40,337 bases of DNA, from NCBI RefSeq assembly GCF_937967675.1, contig NZ_CALBSN010000054.1, forward strand, positions 1-40,337, written 5' to 3'. This document shows, piece by piece, positions 1 through 8,003 of this stretch. The stretch comes from an uncultured Flavobacterium sp. Lineage in GTDB: Bacteria; Bacteroidota; Bacteroidia; Flavobacteriales; Flavobacteriaceae. A program made the position numbers and the translations under genes. Numbering within the stretch: position 1 is the first letter of the stretch; each line of letters starts with the position of its first letter. The notes under the pieces are model-generated. The model was not told the DNA's origin, did not search any database, and worked only from the letters and a program-made list of their open reading frames with translations.

Positions 1-752
1 AACTAATCATGGGAGGTATTTTATCATACTTATTAATCAAACTTACTGGTGTTGACCGAGAAGTTATTGAGAAATGGTTATATGTAATCGTTGGTTTAAC
101 ATTCCTTTCTGGTTTATTAGGAACAGGTCACCATTACTACTACATCGGAGTAAATAAAATTTGGTTAATCGTTGGAGGAATTTTCTCTGCATTAGAACCA
201 TTAGCGTTCTTAGCAATGGCATTATTCGCAGTATATATGTACCGAAAAGGAGAAAAATCGCATCCAAATAAAATTGCGTTATTCTGGACTATCGGAGCTT
301 CTATTGTATCTTTCATTGGAGCTGGATTGTTAGGATTTGCTCACACTTTACCACAAACCAACATTTATACACACGGAACTTTAGTAACAGCCATGCACGG
401 TCACTATGCATTCTGGGGCGCTTACGCGATGATTGTTTTAGCGATTATTAGTTATGCTTTACCAAACATTACCGGAAGAAAATTATACGACAGTACAAGA
501 GGTCACATGGCATTTTGGTTGTCAAATATCGGAATGTTAGGAATGACAGTAGCTTTTGGTGTAGCAGGTGTTGCCCAAGTATATATGGAACGTAAAATGA
601 AAATGGATTTCATGGATGTTCAAAACGAAATCAGTATTCACTTTGTGGTATTATTGCTTTGTGCCACATTATTTACAACCGGAATTACCTTATACATTTT
701 AGAGTTTATCAAATACGGTAAACCAACAGATGAAGCTCTTGTAAAAGAATAG
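1..752 (+). CDS. norB: Nitric oxide reductase subunit B, C-terminal part (cut by window edge)
   Basis: Catalytic subunit of cytochrome c-dependent NO reductase, which reduces 2 NO to N2O at a haem b3/FeB centre in the inner membrane. The frame is open to base 1, so the Met codon at 9 is internal and the 5' half is outside the window. Counting from that Met, the HH pair at 41-42 gives two FeB ligands, and the segment THGT..HGH at 122-132 carries the haem b3 ligand (H130) and the low-spin haem b ligand (H132), as in canonical cNorB. About six membrane helices are visible. The downstream norQ and norD confirm the assignment. The gap to norQ holds two hairpins. norC is expected to the left. It differs from the second NorB-like protein at 21711-23036, which lacks the HGH motif. 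Confidence 0.93.
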   Translation, partial: LIMGGILSYLLIKLTGVDREVIEKWLYVIVGLTFLSGLLGTGHHYYYIGVNKIWLIVGGIFSALEPLAFLAMALFAVYMYRKGEKSHPNKIALFWTIGASIVSFIGAGLLGFAHTLPQTNIYTHGTLVTAMHGHYAFWGAYAMIVLAIISYALPNITGRKLYDSTRGHMAFWLSNIGMLGMTVAFGVAGVAQVYMERKMKMDFMDVQNEISIHFVVLLLCATLFTTGITLYILEFIKYGKPTDEALVKE

Positions 753-790
753 TTATTAATTATTTAGGTTAGAATTATACAATTAATAAC
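752..790 (+). repeat. Perfect 10-bp inverted repeat after norB
   Basis: GTTATTAATT (752-761) and AATTAATAAC (781-790) are exact reverse complements separated by 19 bases. The left arm begins within the norB stop codon. It is AT-rich and has no T-run directly after it, so it is more likely an RNA stem that protects the norB 3' end or a processing site than a terminator. It is followed directly by a second, GC-richer hairpin. Confidence 0.55.
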
Positions 791-791
791 C

Positions 792-845
792 AGCCGAGAC
801 CAATTGCCCAGAGTTGTCGCTGCCAGCATTTGGTTTCGGTTTTTT
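792..845 (+). terminator. GC-richer hairpin with T-run between norB and norQ (attenuator-like)
   Basis: Bases 792-803 (AGCCGAGACCAA) pair with 830-841 (TTGGTTTCGGTT), a 12-bp stem with two G-U pairs and a 26-base loop, and the T-run 840-845 follows. This has the form of an intrinsic terminator with a large loop. It sits inside what should be one nor operon, so I read it as partial termination or mRNA processing that lowers norQ/norD expression relative to norB. Confidence 0.5.
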
Positions 846-860
846 CAAAAATAAATTGCC

Positions 861-1646
861 ATGATAGTAGCAGAAAAAGTCATATTTTATAAAGCAGTAG
901 GTTCAGAAATTGAAATTTTCAATCAAATTAATCAATTGCGATTGCCTTTATTATTAAAAGGTCCAACAGGCTCTGGAAAGTCCCGTTTTATCGAATATAT
1001 GGCGAATGAAGTTAACAAAACATTAGTCACCGTAAGTTGTCACGAAGAAACTTCAGCAACTGATTTAATTGGACGTTTCATCATCAAAGGAGCCGAAACC
1101 ATTTGGATTGACGGACCTTTATCCATAGCTGTAAAAAACGGATATATTTTATATTTAGATGAGGTTGCCGAAGCACGTCCAGATGTCATCGTAGCCATTC
1201 ACTCTTTAACCGATCATAGAAGAGAACTTTTTATTGATAAATTAGGAGAAACCATCAAAGCGCATCCCGATTTTCTTTTGGTAGCTTCGTTTAATCCTGG
1301 ATATCAAAAAGGATTCAAAGAATTGAAACCATCTACTCGTCAACGATTTGTAGCACTTTCATTCGATTATCCAAATCCAAAAATTGAAGCCGAAATTTTA
1401 ATTAATGAAACCGGAATTCAAGCCGATATCGCTCAAAAGTTAGTCGCAATCGGAACAAAAATTAGAAATCTTACCGAATTAGGCCTAACCGAAACCGTTT
1501 CCACCCGATTATTAGTGGACGCTGCCAAATTGATCCATAACGGATTACCAAAACGATTAGCAGTCCACGTTGCCGTTGTGGAACCTTTAACAGACGAGCA
1601 AGAAACCATTCAAGCCTTAAACGATTTGTGTGATTTAATGATTTAA
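861..1646 (+). CDS. norQ: MoxR-family AAA+ ATPase NorQ
   Basis: AAA+ ATPase of the MoxR/CbbQ/NirQ/NorQ group. Together with the VWA protein NorD it is needed to activate NO reductase, probably by helping insert the non-haem iron. The Walker A motif GPTGSGKS is at residues 34-41, the Walker B motif ILYLDE ends at residues 100-101, and a conserved STRQRF segment near residue 160 supplies the sensor/arginine region. Length 261 residues is normal for NorQ. It begins 108 bp after norB and ends 11 bp before norD. Cytoplasmic, no signal peptide. Other MoxR proteins pair with other VWA partners, but the position between norB and norD makes NorQ secure. Confidence 0.92.
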   Translation: MIVAEKVIFYKAVGSEIEIFNQINQLRLPLLLKGPTGSGKSRFIEYMANEVNKTLVTVSCHEETSATDLIGRFIIKGAETIWIDGPLSIAVKNGYILYLDEVAEARPDVIVAIHSLTDHRRELFIDKLGETIKAHPDFLLVASFNPGYQKGFKELKPSTRQRFVALSFDYPNPKIEAEILINETGIQADIAQKLVAIGTKIRNLTELGLTETVSTRLLVDAAKLIHNGLPKRLAVHVAVVEPLTDEQETIQALNDLCDLMI

Positions 1647-1657
1647 AGATTTGAGTT

Positions 1658-3424
1658 ATGGGCTTAGAATTAGACGAAATTATCTATAAAAAAGTACTCA
1701 AGTACTTTAAAAATAAACGACTCAATGATGCCGAAATTCTGAGCCGTCAAATCAACTTATCTGATATTAAACCACGATTGACTCTTTTTGCGAGAGCGAT
1801 TTGTGGTGCGCCAATCGATATTTTTCCAGCCGAACGCGAAGGCGGTTACAAAAACAAAAACTTCTTTCTTCCAATAAATTGTTCGCTGTTCCCAACAAAA
1901 GAAGAAAATCTGAAATTCTATTTTTTCAGAACAGTGTATTTGAGTATTCAGAAACAACTGAATTTCAATTGGGATAATCAAGACAATTCACCAGAACTTT
2001 CTTTGGAAAAAGCTACTGAAACCGCACCATTGGTTTTAGAAAAAATGTTTCAGGATTATCCATCTATGCAAGAGTTTTATTTTGATGCGGTGCCAAAATT
2101 ACCCGTTAATAAAAAAGATCAATCCATTGATTACTCTTGGTTGTATGGAAAATGGATGAAAAACACACCTGAAATTAAAGATGAAAATGTATTGCAAAAT
2201 TTCGATGACAATACTAAGAAAATAAAAAATAATGTCGTAGCCGAAACTACGCTTCATGCGAAAGCTGTTGAAGAAATAGAATCACTTACTATCGACAAAA
2301 AACAACAAGAAGATTATGTCTTAATGCACAGTTTCGAGAAAATTGAAACCGCAGAAGAATTCAACGGAAATTGGCGCGATTTTGATGGAAAAGACGATTT
2401 AAAAGACCATCAAGAAGCCTTGGAAGAAATGAACATGCGATTCACCGTGCGCGTGGATGATATGGTGCATTCTGTATATCAAGCGGATTTTGTTGAAAAT
2501 ACTTCCATTGCAGAAAGTGCTGAAGTTGATGAAAAAGGTTTCCATTTAAAATACAGCGAGTGGGATTTTAAAAAACGAAATTACTTAACAGATTTCTGTA
2601 AAGTGTATCCGAAAATCCAACTCAAAACTCACGCGACTTACTATAAAAATACGATGGCGAAGTACAAAACCACTTTAAATGGTTTACGAAAAATGCTTAC
2701 CAGCGTGAATAATAAAATGCAACAACAACGAAGACAATTACAAGGTGACGCTTTCGATTTAGATGCGTTAACCGATTTATATACTGATATTCATTCTGGA
2801 AAATCGCCAGACGAACGTATTTATTTGTCTCAAAGAAAGAAAAACAAAGACCTTGCCATTTTAGTTTTGTTAGACATTAGTCTTTCAAGCGATGGTTATG
2901 CCGCAGGAAATCGCGTGATTGATGTAGAAAAAGAAGTTTCCATCTTATTTGGAGAAATTCTGCACGAGTTCGACATCGATTTTGCAATTGACGGATTTTA
3001 TTCCAAAACCAGAAATTTCACGACTTATCTCACTTTGAAAGATTTCAACGAAAGTTGGAACAAAGCCAAACATAAAATAGGAGCCGTCGAACCTAATGGC
3101 TACACCCGAATTGGTCCCGCTTTACGTCATGCTGGCGCAAGAATGGTTCAATTGGATGCCAAAAACAAATGGATTATTGTGCTTTCCGATGGAAAACCAA
3201 ACGATTACGATAAATACGAAGGGCAACATGGCATTCAAGACATTAAACAAGCGCTGCGAGAATTGAATGAACGAAAAATCAATTCGTATGCTTTAGCTAT
3301 TGAAGCGCAAGCCAAATATTATTTACCGCAAATGTTCGGTCAAAATCATTATCAAATATTAACGTCTCCTGAAGCCTTACTAAAATCATTGGTAAAACTT
3401 TATGAGAAAATCAAACATCAATAA
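1658..3424 (+). CDS. norD: NorD, von Willebrand factor A protein for NO reductase activation
   Basis: Partner of NorQ in NO reductase maturation. The C-terminal third, roughly residues 395-585, is a VWA domain with a MIDAS motif DISLSS starting near residue 406 and a second acidic loop (DGKPNDYD) near residue 511. The N-terminal two thirds are charged and mostly helical, as is usual for NorD. 588 residues is within the family range (about 600). It follows norQ by 11 bp and its stop codon lies one base before the preferred start of the next gene, so the genes are cotranscribed and probably translationally coupled. Confidence 0.9.
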   Translation: MGLELDEIIYKKVLKYFKNKRLNDAEILSRQINLSDIKPRLTLFARAICGAPIDIFPAEREGGYKNKNFFLPINCSLFPTKEENLKFYFFRTVYLSIQKQLNFNWDNQDNSPELSLEKATETAPLVLEKMFQDYPSMQEFYFDAVPKLPVNKKDQSIDYSWLYGKWMKNTPEIKDENVLQNFDDNTKKIKNNVVAETTLHAKAVEEIESLTIDKKQQEDYVLMHSFEKIETAEEFNGNWRDFDGKDDLKDHQEALEEMNMRFTVRVDDMVHSVYQADFVENTSIAESAEVDEKGFHLKYSEWDFKKRNYLTDFCKVYPKIQLKTHATYYKNTMAKYKTTLNGLRKMLTSVNNKMQQQRRQLQGDAFDLDALTDLYTDIHSGKSPDERIYLSQRKKNKDLAILVLLDISLSSDGYAAGNRVIDVEKEVSILFGEILHEFDIDFAIDGFYSKTRNFTTYLTLKDFNESWNKAKHKIGAVEPNGYTRIGPALRHAGARMVQLDAKNKWIIVLSDGKPNDYDKYEGQHGIQDIKQALRELNERKINSYALAIEAQAKYYLPQMFGQNHYQILTSPEALLKSLVKLYEKIKHQ

Positions 3425-3425
3425 A

Positions 3426-4397
3426 ATGGCAACATCAGAAACACATACAAACGTGATTGAAGGACATCCCATTCATACTTATTTCGTAGAAACCGATTTG
3501 ATTCATCAGTTATTGGAAGAATTGAATGCCATCAATCCAAAAGAAGAATTTCAAAAATTTTACAATGTATTCAATCATTTAGCAACCGTTGAACGACGTT
3601 TTGAACGAAAAGAAAATCAATTATTTCCGTTTTTAGAACAAAAAGGTTGGACAGGACCTTCTCGCAATATGTGGTCGTTTCACGATACGATTAGAGAAAT
3701 GTTTCGCATTGTTAGAAAAAATTTGGAAGACCAAGATTTTACTTCAGCCAAACACAATACCAATTTAATCTCTCAAAATTTATATCGATTACTTGAAGTA
3801 GAAGAAAACGTGTTGTTTCCAAATGCTTTAGAAATGCTATCCGATGAAGATTGGATTAAAATGCGAAAAGGAGAAGATGAAATTGGTTGGATGTTATCAG
3901 AAGCACCACCAAAATTTCCAAAAGAATCCGAATACATTCATCCTTCTCAAGATACAGCACGCAGAACCGATGTGGTTTTCAACGAAAATGCAGCACATTA
4001 CGATGAAGGCTTCATGACAATTGAACAAGTAAATCTACTTTTCAAAACCTTACCTATCGATTTAACTTATGTTGATGAAAACGATAAAGTAATTTTCTAC
4101 AATCGAGGTGAAGAACGCGTGTTTCCAAGAAGTGCCGGAATTATTGGTAGAGAAGTTCGTTTTTGTCATCCGCCAAAAAGTGTGGATACCGTTTTACAAA
4201 TTTTAGAAGCATTTAGGAAAGGCGAACAAAACGAAGCATCTTTTTGGATTAACTACAAAGAACGCCTGATTTACATTCGTTATTTCGCAGTTCGTGATGC
4301 TCAAAAAAGATATAAAGGCGTAATCGAAATGTCGCAAGATATTACTGATATCAAACAAATTAATGGCGAAAAGCGATTATTAGAATGGAATAATTAA
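3426..4397 (+). CDS. DUF438-type protein: hemerythrin-like domain plus PAS domain
   Basis: I prefer the ATG at 3426, one base after the norD stop, over an upstream in-frame ATG at 3402 that lies inside norD. This gives 323 residues. Residues about 40-150 form a hemerythrin-like four-helix bundle with metal-ligand-type motifs (ERRFERKENQLFP, a histidine in SFHDTIREM, and EENVLFP). Residues about 195-320 form a PAS domain with the segment FCHPPKS seen in DUF438-associated PAS domains. Hemerythrin-like di-iron proteins bind O2 or NO and are common in NO-stress settings. Placement in the nor operon suggests NO sensing, buffering or help with di-iron repair. No output domain is visible, so a signalling role is unproven. 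Confidence 0.8.
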   Translation: MATSETHTNVIEGHPIHTYFVETDLIHQLLEELNAINPKEEFQKFYNVFNHLATVERRFERKENQLFPFLEQKGWTGPSRNMWSFHDTIREMFRIVRKNLEDQDFTSAKHNTNLISQNLYRLLEVEENVLFPNALEMLSDEDWIKMRKGEDEIGWMLSEAPPKFPKESEYIHPSQDTARRTDVVFNENAAHYDEGFMTIEQVNLLFKTLPIDLTYVDENDKVIFYNRGEERVFPRSAGIIGREVRFCHPPKSVDTVLQILEAFRKGEQNEASFWINYKERLIYIRYFAVRDAQKRYKGVIEMSQDITDIKQINGEKRLLEWNN

Positions 4398-4408
4398 TTT
4401 AGAAAGTT

Positions 4409-5071
4409 ATGAGAATTATAGGTACGATTTTATTCAGCATTTTTATCATTATTATTTTTTCTTGTGAAACAACAGAGCATCATCATGTTCCAAAAACAGC
4501 AAATGAAGCTTTGAAAGAATTAATGGCAGGAAACAAACGCTACATAAATAATGCACCTATACATCATGATTTTATTGATGAAGCGCACCATTCTGAAAAA
4601 GACCAACATCCGCACACTTTTGTATTGTCTTGTATCGATTCTCGTGTACCACCTGAAATTATTTTTGATCAGGGAATTGGAAATTTATTTGTTGCTCGTG
4701 TAGCTGGAAATATCGAAGACGACAATATTTTAGGAAGCATGGAATATGCTGTTCAAGTAAAAGGAACCAAATTATTGGTGGTATTAGGACATTCCAATTG
4801 TGGTGCGGTTCAAGGAGCAATTGATAATGTGAATTTGGGACATCTAACCCAATTAACCAATCAAATAAAAGTAGCTTTTAGTCACCACAGAACGTATCCA
4901 TTACCCGAACATTTATCAGATGAAACAGGTCGGTTGAACGTTCTTTCCACCATAGATCACATTCTCTCTTCGAGCAAAATTATTAGAGATTTGGTCCATC
5001 AGAAAAAAATAAAAATAGTAGGAACATTTTACGATTTACACACTGGTAAAGTCGAATTATTACAATCATGA
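4409..5071 (+). CDS. Beta-class carbonic anhydrase, predicted lipoprotein
   Basis: Zinc enzyme interconverting CO2 and bicarbonate. The zinc ligands and active-site dyad of beta carbonic anhydrases are all visible: C75, D77, R79 (SCIDSRVPPE), H128 and C131 (GHSNCGA). The N-terminus is a hydrophobic stretch ending in a lipobox with Cys at residue 19, so the protein should be anchored in a membrane and face the periplasm. That is notable because most beta-class enzymes are cytoplasmic. It starts 11 bp after the hemerythrin-PAS gene and overlaps the next gene by 4 bp (ATGA), so it is embedded in the nor operon. Why NO reduction should need a carbonic anhydrase is not evident. Confidence 0.9.
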   Translation: MRIIGTILFSIFIIIIFSCETTEHHHVPKTANEALKELMAGNKRYINNAPIHHDFIDEAHHSEKDQHPHTFVLSCIDSRVPPEIIFDQGIGNLFVARVAGNIEDDNILGSMEYAVQVKGTKLLVVLGHSNCGAVQGAIDNVNLGHLTQLTNQIKVAFSHHRTYPLPEHLSDETGRLNVLSTIDHILSSSKIIRDLVHQKKIKIVGTFYDLHTGKVELLQS

Positions 5072-5637
5072 ACCATACAAAATCAATATACTATCCGCCT
5101 GGAGGCATTTTAATTTGGATCATCATTTATTTGGAACTCATCACATTCGGAATGGCAATTTTAGCCTTAGCCTATTACGGTTCGGAAGAGCGAGATTTGT
5201 TTCACAGCAGTAGCTTAAAATTGAATAAAACAATAGGAACGATAAATACAATTCTATTGTTAACCAGCGGTTTTTTCGTAGCCAAAGGGATTCATTTTTT
5301 TAAAGCTACTAATATCAAAAAGACATTGTTTTATTTCAATTGTGCAATGCTTGGAGGTTTTGGGTTTTTAGTTTTAAAATCATTCGAATATTACGAAAAA
5401 TTACAAGCAGGATTGCACATGGATTACAATTCGTTTTTTAGATTTTATTGGTTATTAACGGGTTTTCATTTTATACATGTTTTAGTGGGATTGGTAATTT
5501 TATTAGTAATTACATTTTCCATCAAGAAAAAACAAACCGAAGCATCCTTTGAAGACATCGAAGCAAGCGCCAGTTTTTGGCACATGTGCGATTTAATTTG
5601 GTTGCTTTTATTCCCAGTACTTTATTTACTTTTTTAA
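5068..5637 (+). CDS. norE: NorE-like protein (haem-copper oxidase subunit III family)
   Basis: Membrane protein of 189 residues with about five transmembrane helices, resembling a shortened cytochrome c oxidase subunit III. Helix-borne motifs such as GFHFIHVLVG and the late ASFWHMCDLIWL are typical of the family. In nor clusters this gene is called norE; it is not essential for NOR activity but improves it. It overlaps the carbonic anhydrase gene by 4 bp and is followed 10 bp later by the small norF-like gene, so the two probably act together. Confidence 0.82.
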   Translation: MNHTKSIYYPPGGILIWIIIYLELITFGMAILALAYYGSEERDLFHSSSLKLNKTIGTINTILLLTSGFFVAKGIHFFKATNIKKTLFYFNCAMLGGFGFLVLKSFEYYEKLQAGLHMDYNSFFRFYWLLTGFHFIHVLVGLVILLVITFSIKKKQTEASFEDIEASASFWHMCDLIWLLLFPVLYLLF

Positions 5638-5647
5638 ATGTAAGATC

Positions 5648-5887
5648 ATGAAAGACACTATTTCTTCTACGTTTATTTTATTGTTAGCACTGACTGTAAT
5701 TGCTGCTTTTTTAGCATTAAATGTAAGTGCAGAAATTATGGCAACGACGGTTGTGACTTTAGCTTTAATTAAGTTTTGGTTAGTAGCTTTTCAGTTTATG
5801 GAATTAAAAAAAGCGCATCCTTTTTGGAAATATTTGATATTAGGTTTTGGTGGTTTAATGGGAATTATTTTAGTGATTTTACTTTAA
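5648..5887 (+). CDS. norF: NorF-like small membrane protein (cytochrome oxidase subunit IV-like)
   Basis: 79 residues with two to three hydrophobic segments and the motif KFWLVAFQFMELKKAHPFW, which matches the prokaryotic cytochrome c oxidase subunit IV / NorF type. It is the last gene of the nor operon and directly follows norE. No terminator hairpin is obvious after the stop. Function in NOR assembly is inferred from position and family. Confidence 0.72.
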   Translation: MKDTISSTFILLLALTVIAAFLALNVSAEIMATTVVTLALIKFWLVAFQFMELKKAHPFWKYLILGFGGLMGIILVILL

Positions 5888-5907
5888 ATTTTTCCAATTT
5901 TCAAAGC

Positions 5908-5951
5908 ATGATAATAATCATATATTAATCTGAAGGATTGTATTTTATTTG
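5908..5951 (+). promoter_or_regulatory. FNR/CRP-type dyad plus -7 box for the 596-residue gene
   Basis: Dyad ATGATAATAATCAT at 5908-5921 (arms ATGAT/ATCAT, 4-bp spacer). A -7-like box TTTATTTG lies at 5944-5951 (consensus TAnnTTTG, one mismatch). The dyad centre is 36.5 bp from the end of the box, so with a start site near 5956 it sits at -41.5, a class II activator position. The same spacing recurs in the other sites of this window. Confidence 0.7.
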
Positions 5952-6008
5952 TCACTATTTATTTTGTTAAGAAATAAATAGAATGCAAAAATTAACCAAG
6001 AAAACAAT

Positions 6009-7799
6009 ATGACTTTACAAAAAAACGTACACACTTTTCACATTCCTGTTATGGGATTGGCGTTCACTATTGATAGTCCAGTGCGAGTGGCTCAATATGG
6101 AATCGATTCTGTAATTTCGATTATGGATGACGATTTGATTGAAAAAATGACTGCTTTTTATGCTGAAAAATTTAAGCAACCTTATGAAGAAATCTCGCAA
6201 AAAGTAGAAGATTTTAGAACCAAAAGAATCACCAATTATTTGAATTTACTCGATACAATTGTTACTCAAAAATTCGAAAGTTTCAAATCGGAATTGATTG
6301 AAAAAAGAACACAATTAGAAGATTTTATCTCCATTTTGCCAACAACTTCCGAATTGAAAATCAAATTAGAACATTTAATTGATTCAGGAAAAAACAATAT
6401 GATGGAATTAAAATCGATTCTTGACCATCATTTTGCAGCAGGAAGCATCGATGTGAATATCATGACGAAAATCGACAAAGATAATTTTAATGATGACGAA
6501 CAATTACCAGTAATGTACAACGATGCGCATGCAGCTTTAAGGGGTTTTGTAAACAGTACCACAAATTCATCCGTAGTTTTTTCTGCTGGAATGAATCCAA
6601 GATTGTACAGTTACATGGAAACTTTCGATGCTTTTTATCCCAATGCAAACGGACAATTTCAGAAGAAAATCATTTTGAAAGTGAGTGATTTTCGCTCGGC
6701 GATGATTCAAGGAAATTTTCTAGCTAAAAAAGGACTTTGGGTTTCCGAATATCGAATTGAATCAGGTTTAAATTGCGGCGGACACGCGTTCGCAACAGAT
6801 GGTTTTTTATTAGGTCCAATTCTAGAAGAATTCAAAAAAAAGAAAGGCGAGTTGATTCAATCGGCCTATTCGCTATTTACAAATGCTTTAGCATCAAAAA
6901 ATAAAATAGTTCCAAACGAACCTCCTGTTTTAAAAATCACTGTGCAAGGTGGAGTAGGAACAGCAGAAGAACATCAGTTTTTATTAGACCATTATCAAGT
7001 AGATGCTGTGGGTTGGGGTTCACCGTTTCTTTTGGTTCCAGAAGCTACTTCAGTTGATGCTGAAACTAGAAAATTATTGGCTGATGCTAAAGAAAAAGAT
7101 TTGTATTTGAGTAATATTTCACCGCTTGGAGTTCCGTTCAACACAATTAAAGGAATGACGAATGATTTCTTTAAAAGCCAACGCATCGCTTCGGGAAAAG
7201 CAGGAAGTTCTTGCCCAAAGAAATATTTAGCTTTAAGTAAAGAATACAAAAAAGAAGGAACTTGTACCGCATCTAAAAAACACCAAGACAAGAAATTGGA
7301 AGAATTAGAAGCAAAACGCAATAGTATTTCGTTCGAAAATTACACGAAAGAATACAATTCAATCACAGAAAAATCATGTTTGTGTGTGGGATTAGCAAAT
7401 GCAAGTTATATCGAATTAGGAATTCCAATCAAAGGTCAAGCGCAAGGTGTTGTGATTTGTCCTGGTCCAAACATGGCTTATTTTTCTAAAGAATTTTCAT
7501 TGAAAGAGATGATTCAGCACATTTACGGCAAGAAAGAAATCGAAAATCATACCGATAGACCTAATATGTTTGTGAAAGAATTAGGTTTATATGTTTCGTA
7601 TTTGTCAAATCAAATAAATGAAGTTTTCGAAATTACGCCCCAACAAATTAAAAAATGGGAAACATTTAAAACGAATCTTTTAAATGGAATTGAGTATTAC
7701 AAATCAATTTTTCAAGAAAAGAATTCAAAAATTCAAAACGATATTTTACAATTGGAATTACAATTAAATAAATTAGAATTTAATACAATTTCTGTTTAA
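6009..7799 (+). CDS. Uncharacterised 596-residue protein, possibly TIM-barrel with cysteine motifs
   Basis: I do not recognise a characterised family. The beginning (HIPVMGLAFTIDSPVRVAQYGIDSVISI, residues 11-38, here named in pieces) and the later segment LKITVQGGVGTAEEH...VDAVGWGSPFL (308-341) resemble the first strand and phosphate-binding strands of FMN TIM-barrel enzymes such as nitronate monooxygenase or the glutamate synthase core. Six cysteines are present: C256 (NCGGHAF), C402, C419, C457 and C459 (SCLC) and C484; the set 402/419/457/459 could bind an iron-sulfur cluster. The C-terminal about 60 residues look coiled-coil. No signal peptide or membrane segment, so cytoplasmic. It is a single-gene unit between nor and nos, with its own dyad-type promoter and a strong terminator. 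An oxidoreductase role in anaerobic nitrogen metabolism is only inference. Confidence 0.75.
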   Translation: MTLQKNVHTFHIPVMGLAFTIDSPVRVAQYGIDSVISIMDDDLIEKMTAFYAEKFKQPYEEISQKVEDFRTKRITNYLNLLDTIVTQKFESFKSELIEKRTQLEDFISILPTTSELKIKLEHLIDSGKNNMMELKSILDHHFAAGSIDVNIMTKIDKDNFNDDEQLPVMYNDAHAALRGFVNSTTNSSVVFSAGMNPRLYSYMETFDAFYPNANGQFQKKIILKVSDFRSAMIQGNFLAKKGLWVSEYRIESGLNCGGHAFATDGFLLGPILEEFKKKKGELIQSAYSLFTNALASKNKIVPNEPPVLKITVQGGVGTAEEHQFLLDHYQVDAVGWGSPFLLVPEATSVDAETRKLLADAKEKDLYLSNISPLGVPFNTIKGMTNDFFKSQRIASGKAGSSCPKKYLALSKEYKKEGTCTASKKHQDKKLEELEAKRNSISFENYTKEYNSITEKSCLCVGLANASYIELGIPIKGQAQGVVICPGPNMAYFSKEFSLKEMIQHIYGKKEIENHTDRPNMFVKELGLYVSYLSNQINEVFEITPQQIKKWETFKTNLLNGIEYYKSIFQEKNSKIQNDILQLELQLNKLEFNTISV

Positions 7800-7855
7800 A
7801 AGATAATTGCTTAATAATGAGGGTTATGTAGTTTTCATAAGTAGTTTTTTGCAAA

Positions 7856-7890
7856 AGGCTGTTTTCAATTTTTGGAAACAGCTTTTTTTT
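7856..7890 (+). terminator. Intrinsic terminator after the 596-residue gene
   Basis: Bases 7856-7866 (AGGCTGTTTTC) pair with 7874-7884 (GGAAACAGCTT) as an 11-bp stem with two G-U pairs and a 7-base loop. An uninterrupted T-run covers 7883-7890. This separates the 596-residue gene from the nos operon. Confidence 0.85.
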
Positions 7891-7932
7891 GTTCAACAAT
7901 TGTTAATAATAAAGATAAAAATATCCTTTTTT

Positions 7933-7976
7933 ATGATTGTAATCATACTTTTAAAGCGCTCAATTTCAGAAATTTG
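7933..7976 (+). promoter_or_regulatory. FNR/CRP-type dyad plus -7 box for the nos operon
   Basis: Dyad ATGATTGTAATCAT at 7933-7946. It extends to a 16-bp inverted repeat, TATGATT-GT-AATCATA, the most symmetrical copy in the window. A -7-like box GAAATTTG lies at 7969-7976, one mismatch from TAnnTTTG. The dyad centre is 36.5 bp from the end of the box, i.e. about -41.5 for a start near 7981, leaving a leader of about 23 nt before nosC. Confidence 0.78.
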
Positions 7977-8003
7977 TAGTAATAATTTTAATATTAAAAT
8001 ATC

